Source of the DNA: Tenacibaculum discolor
GTDB taxonomy: Bacteria > Bacteroidota > Bacteroidia > Flavobacteriales > Flavobacteriaceae
Assembly (NCBI RefSeq): GCF_003664185.1
Contig: NZ_RCCS01000008.1
Location: forward strand, 1-64,000
Direction of reading: 5' to 3'
DNA: 64,000 bases
Shown here in pieces: positions 63,089-64,000 of this stretch. Under the pieces are notes generated by a model. It worked only from the letters and a program-made list of their open reading frames with translations. It was not told where the DNA came from and made no database searches. The translations under genes and the position numbers were made by a program. Within the stretch, counting starts at the first letter, position 1; each line of letters begins with the position of its first letter.

Positions 63089-64000
63089 TTAGTTAGTAAG
63101 GATAAAATCGTTGATAACATCATTTATATGAATTGGTAAATCGGCTCTTTTTATTTGAAATTTCTTAACATTCATTTCAGTTAACCATTTTTTCCAATAT
63201 TCTTTTATTACATCTTCTTCATAGGGGTTCTTTTTATTCGGATTTACTCCCAAAACTAATACTTCTACATTTTCTAAATTTTTATGTAAAGGCAAAAAAC
63301 CATAATCTTTTGATTGAAACTTCTCTTTCCAATTACCTTTGTTTAGCTTAAAATTTCTTATTGTTTTTGGAACTAAATAAGATGTTCTGTTTTGTTCTTT
63401 TGTAAGATTGTCTTTATGGTACACATAACCATCTGTTAAAACTACTACCACATTCTTATATCCTTCTTCCACACAATAATCTTGTAGTTTATTTTTAAAA
63501 AAACCTCTTATATCTGATCCAACATAACTGTCATCTGTAATTGCGGTTTCATAAATATTATTACATATTTCTGTATACTTCTTTGAGGTTTTTAGAATTT
63601 CGTCTTTGGTTGCATTGGTTTTATCAAACTGTGTTTTGAGTGTTGCTATTTTCTGATTTAACTCGCTATCTGAAGGTGCCGGCTCTACAAACAATTGAAT
63701 TTTGTCATTAATTTTATTTGTTCTCTTCCCTCTAATATGATTTTCAAAAGTCTTCGCAACGGATTCGATGTAACCTAAATCTCTTTGATAAAACTCCATT
63801 GAAGGCTCTGGATATTTTTTGGGGTTTATTCTATCTGACAAGTCTAATACTATACTAATATTTAAATTTTCTTTACTCTTTATTTTACTTGTACTTCTTA
63901 CTTCTTTTGATACTTCTGCTATTGGATCTTTCTCTTTTTTATTTGAACAAGAGTAGGCAAGTATAATGACTAGAGTTACTATTATAAGTTTATATGTTTT
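63089..64000 (-). CDS. VWA-like lipoprotein, 5' end outside the window
   Basis: Partial, at least 303 residues. The frame is open to the edge and reads, from the first codon seen, KTYKLIIVTLVIILAYSCSNKK, so a lipoprotein signal peptide whose initiator lies just off the window. The mature part has NISIVLDLSDRINP, a MIDAS-like strand end, and later VVVVLTDGYVYHKD, typical of von Willebrand A folds. The MIDAS is DLSDR rather than DxSxS, so metal binding may be changed. It is first gene of the operon with the thermonuclease. Function unknown. Confidence 0.75.
   Translation of the reverse strand, partial: KTYKLIIVTLVIILAYSCSNKKEKDPIAEVSKEVRSTSKIKSKENLNISIVLDLSDRINPKKYPEPSMEFYQRDLGYIESVAKTFENHIRGKRTNKINDKIQLFVEPAPSDSELNQKIATLKTQFDKTNATKDEILKTSKKYTEICNNIYETAITDDSYVGSDIRGFFKNKLQDYCVEEGYKNVVVVLTDGYVYHKDNLTKEQNRTSYLVPKTIRNFKLNKGNWKEKFQSKDYGFLPLHKNLENVEVLVLGVNPNKKNPYEEDVIKEYWKKWLTEMNVKKFQIKRADLPIHINDVINDFILTN

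Noticed and set aside
1..64000. CRISPR arrays, IS elements, phage genes and toxin-antitoxin pairs
   Set aside because: None was found on reading either strand; the only repeats are the GTA run, the cobB relic and terminator palindromes.

Overview
The window looks like chromosomal DNA from a marine, gliding member of the Flavobacteriaceae. Tenacibaculum or a close relative is my best guess, from overall feel and not from a search. The reasons are the low G+C, the gliding genes gldF and gldG, many Bacteroidota-restricted families (DUF4294, DUF4290, DUF2911, DUF5916, a SusC-like plug), flavobacterial promoters of the TTG-N19/20-TAnnTTTG type, weak Shine-Dalgarno sites, and several TTG starts. 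I see no rRNA or tRNA genes, phage, insertion sequence or CRISPR array. The only RNA gene is rnpB, on the minus strand near 41.3 kb.

Layout. 0-7 kb (minus): a DUF4294 protein, an alpha-oxoamine synthase, a two-subunit molybdenum hydroxylase with a Tat/lipoprotein-type leader, purC and phoH. 7.3-12 kb (plus): a SAM hydrolase-type enzyme, a small monooxygenase-fold protein, a GNAT acetyltransferase, then gldF-gldG. 12-19 kb: an epimerase-aquaporin-DinB operon, a DUF2911 protein, an Old Yellow Enzyme relative, and an ATP-grasp-like gene paired with an aspartoacylase-like hydrolase. 19-25.5 kb: a DUF5916 outer-membrane protein divergent from a LytS/LytTR two-component pair, then topB. 25.5-35.5 kb is the most accessory part. 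It holds a membrane protein interrupted by a one-base slip in an A8 tract, a TrmH-type methyltransferase, a lipoprotein, a decayed copy of the cobB 5' end, a 1141-residue VIT/VWA/SusC-plug/TPR fusion, intact cobB, an M23-like protein, a two-repeat lipoprotein and a Crp/Fnr regulator.

35.6-44 kb: two unrelated-type aconitases side by side, rnpB, grpE-dnaJ, and a small cysteine-rich peptide with a double-glycine leader that resembles an orphan RiPP or bacteriocin precursor. 44-54 kb: murA (Asp in place of the fosfomycin-target Cys), DUF4290, a UvrD/PcrA helicase, a SatD-DUF3307-membrane protein triad, a sulfurtransferase and a dicarboxylate/amino-acid symporter. 54-64 kb: a DUF937 protein, a small membrane protein, a lipoprotein, mscS, then parC and parE separated by an unrelated membrane-protein gene. 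The right edge carries an operon for a VWA-like lipoprotein (5' end outside the window), a secreted thermonuclease and a small four-cysteine secreted protein.

Most of the window is housekeeping. The best candidates for something new are the double-glycine Cys-rich peptide, the ATP-grasp/aspartoacylase pair, the VIT-VWA-plug fusion next to the cobB scar, the A8 frameshift gene, and the thermonuclease/VWA lipoprotein operon. Functions are assigned from recognised motifs and family memory; no database search was run.
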